NCBI RefSeq assembly: GCF_010731735.1
Contig: NZ_AP022588.1
Span: forward strand, 1,488,001-1,552,000
DNA length: 64,000 nucleotides
Source: Mycolicibacterium sediminis
GTDB lineage: Bacteria; Actinomycetota; Actinomycetes; Mycobacteriales; Mycobacteriaceae
Direction: 5' to 3'
The position numbers were made by a program, and so were the translations under genes. Below, piece by piece: positions 8,723 to 15,503 of the stretch (position 1 is its first letter; each line of letters starts with the position of its first letter). Below the pieces are notes generated by a model. The model ran no database searches, was not told the DNA's origin, and was given only the letters and a program-made list of their open reading frames with translations.

Positions 8723-9391
8723 ATGGCTCGTCCATCCGCAGGGGACTTCGTCACCGAGACGTTCGGCTACGACGGCGGGCGTAAGGTCACGGTGTACGTC
8801 CCACCGGACCCACCAGAGGCAATCGTGTTCGCTGGTGACGGACAGGTGATCTCGCCCTGGGGAGGGCTTCTCGAATCGGATGGCGTGCCCTCGACGATGA
8901 TCGTCGCCGCTCACCGGCCGGCCGATGAGACTCTCCGTCTGCACGAGTACTCACCGCACTTCGATCCCGACCGGTTCGCGGCGCACGAACTATTCTTCGT
9001 CGACGACGTCCGACGATGGACCGCGTCGAGGTTCGGAGTGGAGCTGCTGGCCGAGCGAACCGCAATCCTCGGAGTCTCCGCTGGTGCGGAACTCGCTCTC
9101 GCGCTGGGGCTTCGGCATCCCGACATCTATGGCGCGGTCCTCTGCGCCTCACCGGGGGCGGGTTATCGGCCGCCGGCGTCGATGCCGCAGCCGCTTCCGC
9201 GGGCGTACCTCGTCGCAGGTACGTCGGAGCCGTTCTTCCTCGAGAACGCCACGCGATGGGCGGACGCCTTGCGCGATGCCGGGGCCGACGTCGTCATGCA
9301 CGAGCGGGCCGGGTCGCACGGTGACGGGTTCTGGGAGCGTGAGTTTCCGGTGATGGTCGGGTGGGCGTTCGGTCGTTGCGGCGCAGCGTGA
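8723..9391 (+). CDS. Alpha/beta hydrolase, esterase D/enterochelin-esterase-like
   Basis: A 222-residue hydrolase of the putative-esterase family. The nucleophile elbow is GVSAGAELALALG (Ser in G-V-S-A-G), with a catalytic His in the C-terminal SHGDGFWEREF and an acidic residue probably near the LVAGTSEPFF stretch. No signal peptide is seen, so it is cytoplasmic. It starts 12 bases after the previous stop and probably belongs to that transcript. The family includes siderophore esterases and S-formylglutathione hydrolase relatives; nothing nearby points to a particular substrate. Confidence 0.72.
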   Translation: MARPSAGDFVTETFGYDGGRKVTVYVPPDPPEAIVFAGDGQVISPWGGLLESDGVPSTMIVAAHRPADETLRLHEYSPHFDPDRFAAHELFFVDDVRRWTASRFGVELLAERTAILGVSAGAELALALGLRHPDIYGAVLCASPGAGYRPPASMPQPLPRAYLVAGTSEPFFLENATRWADALRDAGADVVMHERAGSHGDGFWEREFPVMVGWAFGRCGAA

Positions 9392-9444
9392 CTCAGCGGA
9401 TGTCCGCGTCGGAATCTTCGCGATTTAGCCCCGCTTGTCGGTGT

Positions 9445-9460
9445 TCGAATGTATGTTCGA
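9445..9460. promoter_or_regulatory. LexA (SOS) box
   Basis: TCGAATGTATGTTCGA matches the mycobacterial SOS box TCGAAC-N4-GTTCGA with one mismatch (C to T in the left half). It lies 3 bases before the ATG of the HNH/DUF222 gene, so bound LexA would block transcription initiation. Several 13E12-family genes of M. tuberculosis are known members of the LexA regulon, which fits. Confidence 0.75.
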
Positions 9461-9463
9461 AGT

Positions 9464-11326
9464 ATGCAGGCGGAGGCGGCGTGGGAGGCGGTCGGGCGGC
9501 TGCGCGCCGACTACGAGGCGTTCGCCGCGTTGCCGATCGATCTGCTGACCCGATCCCAGGTGCTGGCCGTGTGGGACGAGTTCGAGGCGATGGCGTGTCA
9601 GATGCCCACCCAACGCCACCGCCTGCTGGCCCGGTTGCAGGCCGAGACCACCCCCCAGGGGATGGGCGCGAAGTCCTGGAACGAGGTGCTGCGGTTGCGG
9701 TGGCGGGTGTCTGCGGCCGAGGCGAGCCGCCGGCTGGCCGAAGCCGCCGACCTCGCACCCCGGACGGGTCTGACCGGGGAACCGTTGGCGCCGCTGCTAC
9801 CCGCAGTGGCCGCCGCCCAGGCGGTCGGAGCGATCACCGCCGAACACGTCAAGATCCTGCGCGACGCGATGAGCCGGATGCCGGCGTGGGTGGACACCCC
9901 CACCCGCGACCAGATCGAAGTGGACCTGGTGCGGATCGCGGTCACCGTCGGACCCAAGGACCTCAAGGACGCCGCGGAGATGCGGCTGTTCCTGCTCGAC
10001 CAGGACGGCCCCGAACCCGACGACACCGAACCCCAGCAGTCCCGGGGTGTGGAGATCGGCCCGCAAGGGCCTGACGGCACCAGAACGATGAGCGGCCAAC
10101 TCAGCCCGGAGGCGGCGGCGGTGCTGGAGCCGCTGATGGCCAAGTACGCCGCACCCGGGATGTGCAATCCCGCCGACCCCGACCCGTGCACCTCGGGCAC
10201 CCCCAGCCAGGCCCAGATCGACGGTGATCACCGCACCCGCGCGCAACGCCAGCACGACGCGCTGATCGTGATCGGGCGGATCGCGTTGATGAGTGGAGAC
10301 CTCGGCCGGCTCAACGGGCTCCCGGTGTCGGTGATCATCCGCACCACCCTCCAAGACCTGGAGTCCAGCGCCGGGGTCGGCGTCACCGGCGGCGGCACCA
10401 CCGTGCCCATCAAGGACGTGGTGCGGATGGGGGCGCACGCCCACCACTACCTGGCGGTGTTCGACAAGGCCAGCGGGTCGGCGTTGGAGTTGTTTCGGGC
10501 CCGTCGGGTCGCCTCCCCCGCGCAACGGATCATGTTGATCGCCCGCGACGGGGGCTGCACCAAACCGGGATGCCCGGTCGGGGCGTACGGCTGCCAGGTC
10601 CATCACGCGGTCACCGACTGGGCCCAGGGCGGCAACACCAACGTCGATGAGATGGCGTTGGCGTGCGGCGCGGACAACCGCCTCGTCGGCGAGGGCGGCT
10701 GGACCACCACCATCACCGACCGCGGCGACGTGGAATGGCAGCCCCCACCCGACCTCGACAACGGCCACACCCCCATCAACTACCACCACCGCCCCGAACT
10801 ACTCCTACGCCCACCCCACGACGACACGGGCGACGGCGGCGCCGCCGACGACGGCGACGCGCCCCGACGCAGATCCGCCAGCCTGCGACAACCGCCGGGC
10901 GCAGAGGACTCGGAGCCGCAGGAGCCGGCGCCCGCAGAGATACCTGCCGAGGAAGGGCTCGACCCGCGGCCACAAGGGTCGCCGGGGGCGGCGCCGTCGG
11001 AGCCGGGGCCCGCAGAGGCACATGCCGAGGAAGGGCTCGAGCAGCCGCTGCCGGAGCCACAGGGGTCGCCGGAGCCGCAGCCGACACCAATGCAGCCCGA
11101 CCACGAGCCCGGCACCCCCACGCCCGCAACCACTTCCGACCACTTGGCAGCGCTGACCCTCGCGTTCATGGCCACGCCCGTCGGGACTCAACCGTTCCCG
11201 GCGCGAGCCGACAGCACCGATCCCGACCCGCCCCACCACACCCGCCTCCGCGACGCAGGCTGGACCCTGCTGCGCATCCACCCCCACGCCGACGGACGCG
11301 GCCCACCCGACACCGCCGCGGCCTAG
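9464..11326 (+). CDS. 13E12-type DUF222/HNH endonuclease-domain protein
   Basis: A 620-residue protein. The N-terminal part (about 1-340) is the helical DUF222 (13E12 repeat) region, with the usual WDEFEAMACQMPTQRHRLLARL and AEHVKILRDAMSRMP stretches. The HNH nuclease motif follows at about 360-415 (CTKPGCPVGAYGCQVHHAV, then GGNTNVDEMALACGADN). The last ~170 residues are a low-complexity Pro/Glu/Gly tail with an internal duplication. ATG 9464 directly follows a LexA box. These genes are multicopy in mycobacteria, often SOS-induced, and their biological role is not established. It stands alone between an esterase and the convergent Asp23 operon. Confidence 0.88.
   Translation: MQAEAAWEAVGRLRADYEAFAALPIDLLTRSQVLAVWDEFEAMACQMPTQRHRLLARLQAETTPQGMGAKSWNEVLRLRWRVSAAEASRRLAEAADLAPRTGLTGEPLAPLLPAVAAAQAVGAITAEHVKILRDAMSRMPAWVDTPTRDQIEVDLVRIAVTVGPKDLKDAAEMRLFLLDQDGPEPDDTEPQQSRGVEIGPQGPDGTRTMSGQLSPEAAAVLEPLMAKYAAPGMCNPADPDPCTSGTPSQAQIDGDHRTRAQRQHDALIVIGRIALMSGDLGRLNGLPVSVIIRTTLQDLESSAGVGVTGGGTTVPIKDVVRMGAHAHHYLAVFDKASGSALELFRARRVASPAQRIMLIARDGGCTKPGCPVGAYGCQVHHAVTDWAQGGNTNVDEMALACGADNRLVGEGGWTTTITDRGDVEWQPPPDLDNGHTPINYHHRPELLLRPPHDDTGDGGAADDGDAPRRRSASLRQPPGAEDSEPQEPAPAEIPAEEGLDPRPQGSPGAAPSEPGPAEAHAEEGLEQPLPEPQGSPEPQPTPMQPDHEPGTPTPATTSDHLAALTLAFMATPVGTQPFPARADSTDPDPPHHTRLRDAGWTLLRIHPHADGRGPPDTAAA
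10921..11070 (+). repeat. In-frame tandem duplication in the HNH protein tail
   Basis: Two diverged copies, 10921-10983 and 10999-11070, start 78 bases (26 codons) apart. Both encode EPxPAExxAEEGL, followed by a proline-rich stretch ending PQGSP. The shared run CCGAGGAAGGGCTCGA is identical. It extends the disordered acidic tail and does not touch the nuclease domain. Confidence 0.7.
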
Positions 11327-11426
11327 CGCCGCCGCACCCGCCACCCCAGCACCACTCGGTGCCAGGGCCGAACGCTTGTTGTGAGGCGAGAACGTGGGGA
11401 GTCAACGCACCCTCCAACGACGAGCG

Positions 11427-11494
11427 CGCGCCGAGACGTCGGTTGCCGGTTGGCGAGAACGGGTGATACCCGCCAACTTCCGAGTCTCGGCGCG
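11427..11494. terminator. Imperfect hairpin between convergent genes
   Basis: CGCGCCGAGAC (11427-11437) is exactly complementary to GTCTCGGCGCG (11484-11494). Inside it GTTGGCG (11449-11455) pairs with CGCCAAC (11471-11477). This interrupted stem lies in the 188-base gap between the HNH gene and the convergent Asp23 operon. It could end either transcript; no T-run follows. The rest of the gap shows nothing recognisable. Confidence 0.5.
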
Positions 11495-11514
11495 GCCGTC
11501 AGGCGCGGGACGCT

Positions 11515-12078
11515 CTAGCGCACCCCGCGACGATCATTGCGCGGCAGCCGTACCCGGGTGATCACGGCTACGTCGCCGTCACCCAGCATGGTGACCGCGG
11601 TGGTGGCGGCCTCGTCCACGGCGGCGACCACGTCGTGCAGCCGCGACGCCGCGTCGACGGTGGCTCGCACGACGACGGTGGGTCGGCCGCGATCCTCGAT
11701 GGCGACGGCCTTGGCGGACCGCACGGCCGGATGAGCCTGCACCGCAACGGCGGTGGCATCGGCGAGTGAGCCCAGGTCGGCGGTGAAGTGCTGATCGCCA
11801 CCCGGCGTACTCAGGGTGAAGTCGGAGATGCGTCGGGCAGGCCGGTGGATGGCGAGCCAGCGCAGCCCGATCAGGACGAGCAGCACACCGCCCGCCAGCA
11901 GTGCGATCGGCCACCATCCCTGCCCGCTGGCGTCGAGCACCGGCTTCGCGGACAGCTCACGGGGCGCACCGGACAAACGGTTCAGCGACCACAGGATGGC
12001 CACGGCAGCCGCGCCGAGGAGCAGCGCACCGATGACGAACGAGGCCACCCGATCCAGGGTGACGGCGGTGCGGGTCAC
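11515..12078 (-). CDS. AmaP-like membrane protein of the Asp23 operon
   Basis: 187 residues from GTG 12078. Two N-terminal membrane helices (about 10-30 and 55-75) are separated by a short loop, followed by a ~110-residue soluble domain with an Asp23-like pattern (ADATAVAVQAHPAVRSAKAVAI, then VVVRATVDAAS). This is the layout of the alkaline-shock membrane anchor AmaP, which tethers Asp23 to the membrane in Firmicutes. Its start overlaps the stop of the upstream gene by four bases, and it is the last gene of a seven-gene - strand operon. The AmaP assignment is by architecture and context. Confidence 0.65.
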   Translation of the reverse strand: MTRTAVTLDRVASFVIGALLLGAAAVAILWSLNRLSGAPRELSAKPVLDASGQGWWPIALLAGGVLLVLIGLRWLAIHRPARRISDFTLSTPGGDQHFTADLGSLADATAVAVQAHPAVRSAKAVAIEDRGRPTVVVRATVDAASRLHDVVAAVDEAATTAVTMLGDGDVAVITRVRLPRNDRRGVR

Positions 12079-12638
12079 GAGGGTCCTCCGGTCTTCGTTC
12101 GAACCTTGATGCTGGGCTGACGGGTCAACGGCTGCAACGCCTCTCGCACGGCGGCGGTGATCGTCTCCGACGTGATGGCGGTGGTCGTCACGTCGGCGCG
12201 GACCACGACGGTCGAGCGCGATGCCCGGACGTGGGCCTTCAGCACTCCCGGCACGGCGCGCACCGCGGTGCCGGCCAGCCGCGCCACGGCGTCGTCTTCG
12301 AGGTACACCGACGTGTGCGCGGTGACCTCGCGGCCGATCTTCTTGCGCGGCTTCAGCGCGGCGACCACGCAGACGAGCCCGACGAGGGCGACGATCACCG
12401 CTGCCGGCACGAGCCACGGAGCCGGCCGGAGTCCGTCGACGGCGTCGATGGCTGCCCCAGACCACGGTCGTCCCCCGACCCAGTCGAATATGACGGCGGC
12501 GTCGCGAATCGCAATGGCGCCCAATGCGATCAGGACGATGCTCAATGCGGCACCGACGTAGGTCGCCCCGGCGGACGCGACGGGTGCGTGCGCCTTCGCG
12601 GGTTCCACGGTGGGCGTCGCGTCGACGGTGGCGGTCAC
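12075..12638 (-). CDS. DUF6286-type membrane protein
   Basis: 187 residues with two membrane helices (about 23-45 and 75-97) around a short external loop, then a cytoplasmic domain of about 85 residues (VTAHTSVYLEDDAVARLAG, VKAHVRAS-like stretch, VVVRADVTTTAI). Proteins of this type sit in actinobacterial Asp23/Gls24 operons. It overlaps by four bases both the Asp23 gene before it and the AmaP-like gene after it, so all three are translationally coupled. It probably acts as a second membrane partner for Asp23 proteins. No enzyme motif is seen. Confidence 0.65.
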   Translation of the reverse strand: MTATVDATPTVEPAKAHAPVASAGATYVGAALSIVLIALGAIAIRDAAVIFDWVGGRPWSGAAIDAVDGLRPAPWLVPAAVIVALVGLVCVVAALKPRKKIGREVTAHTSVYLEDDAVARLAGTAVRAVPGVLKAHVRASRSTVVVRADVTTTAITSETITAAVREALQPLTRQPSIKVRTKTGGPS

Positions 12639-13018
12639 AGCACGGTCCTCTCCGGACGGACGTCGTCATCGACGACGATGCGGTCGATCCGCACGGTGAC
12701 ACCGTCGACGTGCAGCCCGGCCAGGTCGGTCAGGGCCGCGGTCACGTTGTGGTGCACGGCGGCCGCAACGGCGGGCAGCGGATGCGACCACGCGACCGCG
12801 ATGTCCACCTCTGCGCGGATGCGGTCTCCGGCGACGGCGACGTGGGTGCGCGGGAGATCGCGACCGACCAGTCGGCCGACGGCGCCGGAGTGGCTCCGCA
12901 CGCCATGGGTGTCGAGCGCGGCGCGGGTGGCGATCCGTTCCGCGACGCGATCCTTCAGGGTGAGGCGCCCACGCGTGGCGACGTCGTCGTCGCGCGGCTC
13001 GCCGGGTTCGTCAGCCAC
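12635..13018 (-). CDS. Asp23/Gls24 family protein
   Basis: 127 residues from GTG 13018. The central part shows the Asp23 pattern: LTLKDRVAERIATRAAL, HVAVAGDRIRAEVDIAVAW and VHHNVTAALTDLAGLHVDGVTVRIDRIVV. This is the typical alternation of strand, helix and amphipathic strand. ATG 13072 would start a longer form, but that would overlap the next upstream gene by 62 bases and add a non-conserved leader. GTG 13018 gives an 8-base overlap, normal for coupled genes. Asp23 proteins are cytoplasmic envelope-stress proteins that gather at the membrane. It is the second full Asp23-type gene of the operon. Confidence 0.7.
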   Translation of the reverse strand: MADEPGEPRDDDVATRGRLTLKDRVAERIATRAALDTHGVRSHSGAVGRLVGRDLPRTHVAVAGDRIRAEVDIAVAWSHPLPAVAAAVHHNVTAALTDLAGLHVDGVTVRIDRIVVDDDVRPERTVL

Positions 13019-13190
13019 GGCCCCGTCCCCGTAGCAGTGCGGTCGCGTCGAACTCGCCATCGCGGTGTCCACCGATGACGTAGCCGATGGCGCCGAGCAC
13101 GAGTGCGACGAGGAAGCCGGTGAAACCGCCTGCGGCTGCGGCGACGCCGAGCAACAGGCCGGCCAGCAGGCCCACGGTCGAAGTGGTCAT
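13011..13190 (-). CDS. Small membrane protein, DUF2273-like
   Basis: A 59-residue gene, ATG 13190 to TGA 13011, easily missed because of its size. The product is almost entirely hydrophobic: two helices (about 5-22 and 25-41, GLLLGVAAAAGGFTGFLVAL then VLGAIGYVIGG) and a short basic tail (LLRGRGRG). Small two-helix DUF2273 proteins accompany Asp23 and AmaP in Gram-positive operons, which matches the context. A ribosome site (GGAG) lies about 5 bases upstream. Its stop overlaps the start of the downstream Asp23 gene. Confidence 0.75.
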   Translation of the reverse strand: MTTSTVGLLAGLLLGVAAAAGGFTGFLVALVLGAIGYVIGGHRDGEFDATALLRGRGRG

Positions 13191-13251
13191 GTCGATCTCC
13201 GTATCGGTTGGATGGTTCAGGTGTTCGGGTGAAGCGAAAAGTGGGGAACGC

Positions 13252-13488
13252 TCAGTGCGGGAGCGTCACGTAGTGGCGGGTGGCACGTCTGCGCCACCAA
13301 CGGCGCAGTGCTGCACGCCGCCGGCCTCCGGTGGTGCGTACGACCACGGATGGTTCTGGGCGTCGCGCGTCGATCTCGGCCAAGGCTGCGATGAACGCTG
13401 ACGCAGAGCCGCCGGCGTCGGGGTGATGCGCCCTGGCGGCGGCCCTGCGTGCAGCGGCTCGGCCGAGTCTGTCGTGCGGGTGGGTCAT
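13252..13488 (-). CDS. Small basic hypothetical protein in the Asp23 operon
   Basis: 78 residues, rich in Arg and Ala (RLGRAAARRAAARAHHPDAGG and RRRAALRRWWRRRATRHYV) with no membrane helix or recognisable domain. It is supported as a gene by the four-base ATGA overlap with the preceding gene and by its place inside the operon. The strong positive charge suggests contact with nucleic acid or with membrane phospholipid, but no function can be assigned. A gap of 61 bases separates it from the next gene downstream. Confidence 0.5.
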   Translation of the reverse strand: MTHPHDRLGRAAARRAAARAHHPDAGGSASAFIAALAEIDARRPEPSVVVRTTGGRRRAALRRWWRRRATRHYVTLPH

Positions 13489-13784
13489 GCCGGTTCGATC
13501 ACGTCTTCGACGGTGACGTCGACCGCGAGCCCGGGGTACTCGGCGGTCACCGCGCGCCGCACGGCTGCGGCGACGTCGCGGATCGGCGAACCGACGAGCG
13601 CGCTGAGGTGGATCTGCACGGTGTCGTCGGTGAGGCGGATGCCTGGGACGCGCCGCCCCGGCAGGTAGGTGCCCACCTCGCCGAACATGCCCGAGTGCAG
13701 GTCCGCCACGCCGGGGATGGCCCGCACGACCGCGGCGAGGCGGTCGGCGGGCTCAGCCGCGGCCGAGGGCTCGGTGCCGGTCAC
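13485..13784 (-). CDS. Short Asp23-like protein
   Basis: 99 residues with an abbreviated Asp23/Gls24 pattern: LAAVVRAIPGVADLHSGMFGEVGTYL, then IRLTDDTVQIHLSALVGSPIRDVAAAVRRAV and a final strand VDVTVEDVI. The order (valine-rich helix, strands, helix, strand) matches the core of the larger Asp23 proteins here, without the N- and C-terminal extensions. It overlaps its neighbours by four bases on both sides, so it is coupled to the first Asp23 gene. It probably forms mixed assemblies with the other family members. Confidence 0.6.
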   Translation of the reverse strand: MTGTEPSAAAEPADRLAAVVRAIPGVADLHSGMFGEVGTYLPGRRVPGIRLTDDTVQIHLSALVGSPIRDVAAAVRRAVTAEYPGLAVDVTVEDVIEPA

Positions 13785-14269
13785 TGGACGCGTGCGGCGT
13801 GGGGATCGTCGTCGGTCTTGGTGTCGGAGTCGTCGACGACGTGGATGTCGTGCACGGTGATGTCGACCTCGATGACCTCGAGACCGGTCATGCGCTCGAT
13901 CGCGGCGATCACGTTGCGGCGGATGCCACCGGCGAGATCGGCGATGGAGACGCCGTACTCGGCGACGATGTCGATGTCGATGGCGGCCTGCTTCTCGCCG
14001 ACCTCGACGGAGACGCCCTGCGAGAAGTTGGTGGTGGCGCCCGGGATGCGCTCACGGAGCGAGCCGACGACGCGCGAGGTGTTGCCACCCAGGTCGTAGA
14101 CGCCGTGCACCTCGCGTGCGGCGAGCCCGGCGATCTTCGACACGACGGTGTCGGCGATCACGGTCTTGCCGTGGGTGGTCTGCAGGACGCTGGGGCTCGA
14201 GGGGGCTACGGTCGACGCCGGGGAAGTCGACGAGGTGGCCTGGCCGTCGGTGGTCTTTGCGCTGGTCAT
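13781..14269 (-). CDS. Asp23/Gls24 family envelope stress protein
   Basis: 162 residues and the clearest Asp23 member of the cluster. After a Ser/Thr-rich leader (1-30) come the conserved TVIADTVVSKIAGLAAREVHGVYDL, VSVEVGEKQAAIDIDIVAEYGVSI and IRRNVIAAIERMTGLEVIEVDITVHDIHV, the hallmark helix-strand pattern. Asp23 proteins are abundant cytoplasmic stress proteins held near the membrane by AmaP-like anchors. ATG 14269 has a good ribosome site (AGGAG, 6 bases upstream). It is the first gene of the - strand operon and diverges from an ECF sigma factor, the obvious candidate regulator. Confidence 0.85.
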   Translation of the reverse strand: MTSAKTTDGQATSSTSPASTVAPSSPSVLQTTHGKTVIADTVVSKIAGLAAREVHGVYDLGGNTSRVVGSLRERIPGATTNFSQGVSVEVGEKQAAIDIDIVAEYGVSIADLAGGIRRNVIAAIERMTGLEVIEVDITVHDIHVVDDSDTKTDDDPHAARVQ

Positions 14270-14358
14270 GATTTCTCCTGTGAAAACTCGTAACGGGGTT
14301 GATCTTTCGTACATAAGGTTGGACGCAGCCCGGGTCGTGAACCGAACGTCGTGAGGAT
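14270..14358. promoter_or_regulatory. Divergent promoter region of Asp23 operon and ECF sigma gene
   Basis: The 89 bases between the divergent starts must hold both promoters. Reading the - strand there is an AAC-containing element (CCAAC) about 22 bases before CGTT, loosely like ECF-type -35 and -10 elements but with a long spacer. On the + strand GAACGTCGTGAGG lies just before the GTG start. Neither is strong enough to call as a defined site. Confidence 0.35.
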
Positions 14359-14934
14359 GTGGTGTACAGCACAGCGGAGTCCACCGACGAGGACGCCGGG
14401 GACGACCGATACCTGGCCGCCGCGGCTGCCGCAGGCGACCGGAGCGCGTTCGAGGTGCTCGTCCGCAGACATGGTCCCGCCCTCTACCGCTACGCGCGGC
14501 GCATGGTCCGCGACGAGGGCGCGGCGGCCGACATCGCCCAGGAGACGTTCGTCGCTGCGTGGCGCCGGATCGAGGACTTCCGCGCCGATTCGTCGGTCCG
14601 GACCTGGCTGTTCGCGATCTGCGCGCGCAAGGTGGTCGATTCGCGGCGCGTGCGCGTCGCGCAGCCCATCGACGACCGGCTGGTCGATCCGGCGGACACG
14701 TCCGCGGGATCCGATCCGTTCGCGTCGGTGTCGAATCACGAGTTCCTGGCCGCACTGGAGGTCGCCCTCTCCGAACTGCCCGTGCGTCAACGTGAGGTGT
14801 GGATCCTGAGAGACATTGAGCGATTGACGTTTCCGCAGATTGGCGACATCCTGAGTTTGAGTCCCGACGCGGCGCGAGGACATCATCACCGTGCGCGTAC
14901 CACCCTGGCCCAACGACTGCAGCGATGGCGATGA
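14359..14934 (+). CDS. ECF RNA polymerase sigma factor
   Basis: A 191-residue ECF sigma factor. Region 2 is clear (AFEVLVRRHGPALYRYARRMV, then ADIAQETFVAAWRRIEDFR and VRTWLFAICARKVVDSRR), and region 4 has the helix-turn-helix FPQIGDILSLSPDAARGHHHRAR. Length and motifs are normal. GTG 14359 is used; the next codon is also GTG. Its stop overlaps the start of the following Asp23-like gene (ATGA), where an anti-sigma factor would often sit. It probably drives the Asp23 operon and itself; that is inferred from gene order. Confidence 0.87.
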   Translation: MVYSTAESTDEDAGDDRYLAAAAAAGDRSAFEVLVRRHGPALYRYARRMVRDEGAAADIAQETFVAAWRRIEDFRADSSVRTWLFAICARKVVDSRRVRVAQPIDDRLVDPADTSAGSDPFASVSNHEFLAALEVALSELPVRQREVWILRDIERLTFPQIGDILSLSPDAARGHHHRARTTLAQRLQRWR

Positions 14935-15416
14935 CTACCGACCCGATCTCCGAACGGATCCTCGAGCGTGCGCGCGACGTACTGCGCGACACCCCCGAGC
15001 CGGGGTGGGACGCCGTCGTGGAACAGGTACTTGCGCGGGTGCGCGCCACCCCGCGGCAGGGCTGGCCGATCCGCGCCGAGGACCCCGCCGCCGGCGTCGC
15101 CCCGGGCGGGATCGCCGTCACCGATCTGGCGCTGAGCGGTCAGATCGCCCGCCGGGTGCGGACGATGGCCGACGTGGAACTCGACGGCGTCGAGATCAGG
15201 GTCGTCGACGAGCGGCTGACGGCCGTACGCGTCGACCTCGCGGGCCACTACGGCGCCCGCCTCGGACCCACCGGCGGCGTGGTGCGCACCGCGATCGAGG
15301 ACGTCCTCGCCGAGACCCTCGGCGACCGCGCCGCGGGAGTGCCGATCGACCTGGTGTTCACCGACGTCGTCACCGACGGGCCGGACCCGGACGACACGGA
15401 TCCGCTCCGCGACTGA
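14931..15416 (+). CDS. Asp23-like protein coupled to the ECF sigma factor
   Basis: 161 residues from ATG 14931, which overlaps the sigma-factor stop. A helical N-terminus (ILERARDVLRDTPEPGWDAVVEQVLARVR) is followed by an Asp23-like domain: VTDLALSGQIARRVRTM, ELDGVEIRVVDERLTAVRVDLAGHYG, VVRTAIEDVLAETLGD and IDLVFTDVV. There are no membrane helices and no zinc-anti-sigma motif. As the coupled partner of the sigma factor it may sense Asp23 assembly or act as a soluble anti-sigma factor; this is inference. The 87 bases after its stop, up to zmp1, hold nothing clear beyond a short GGGCGCCC palindrome. Confidence 0.6.
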   Translation: MTTDPISERILERARDVLRDTPEPGWDAVVEQVLARVRATPRQGWPIRAEDPAAGVAPGGIAVTDLALSGQIARRVRTMADVELDGVEIRVVDERLTAVRVDLAGHYGARLGPTGGVVRTAIEDVLAETLGDRAAGVPIDLVFTDVVTDGPDPDDTDPLRD

Positions 15417-15503
15417 CCGTCGCGGGTCGCGAACGCCGCCGACCACCATCTCGCTCTCCCCGGGCGCCCGACGAGGGGTGTCGTCGGTGCTTCTCCGCTG
15501 AGG

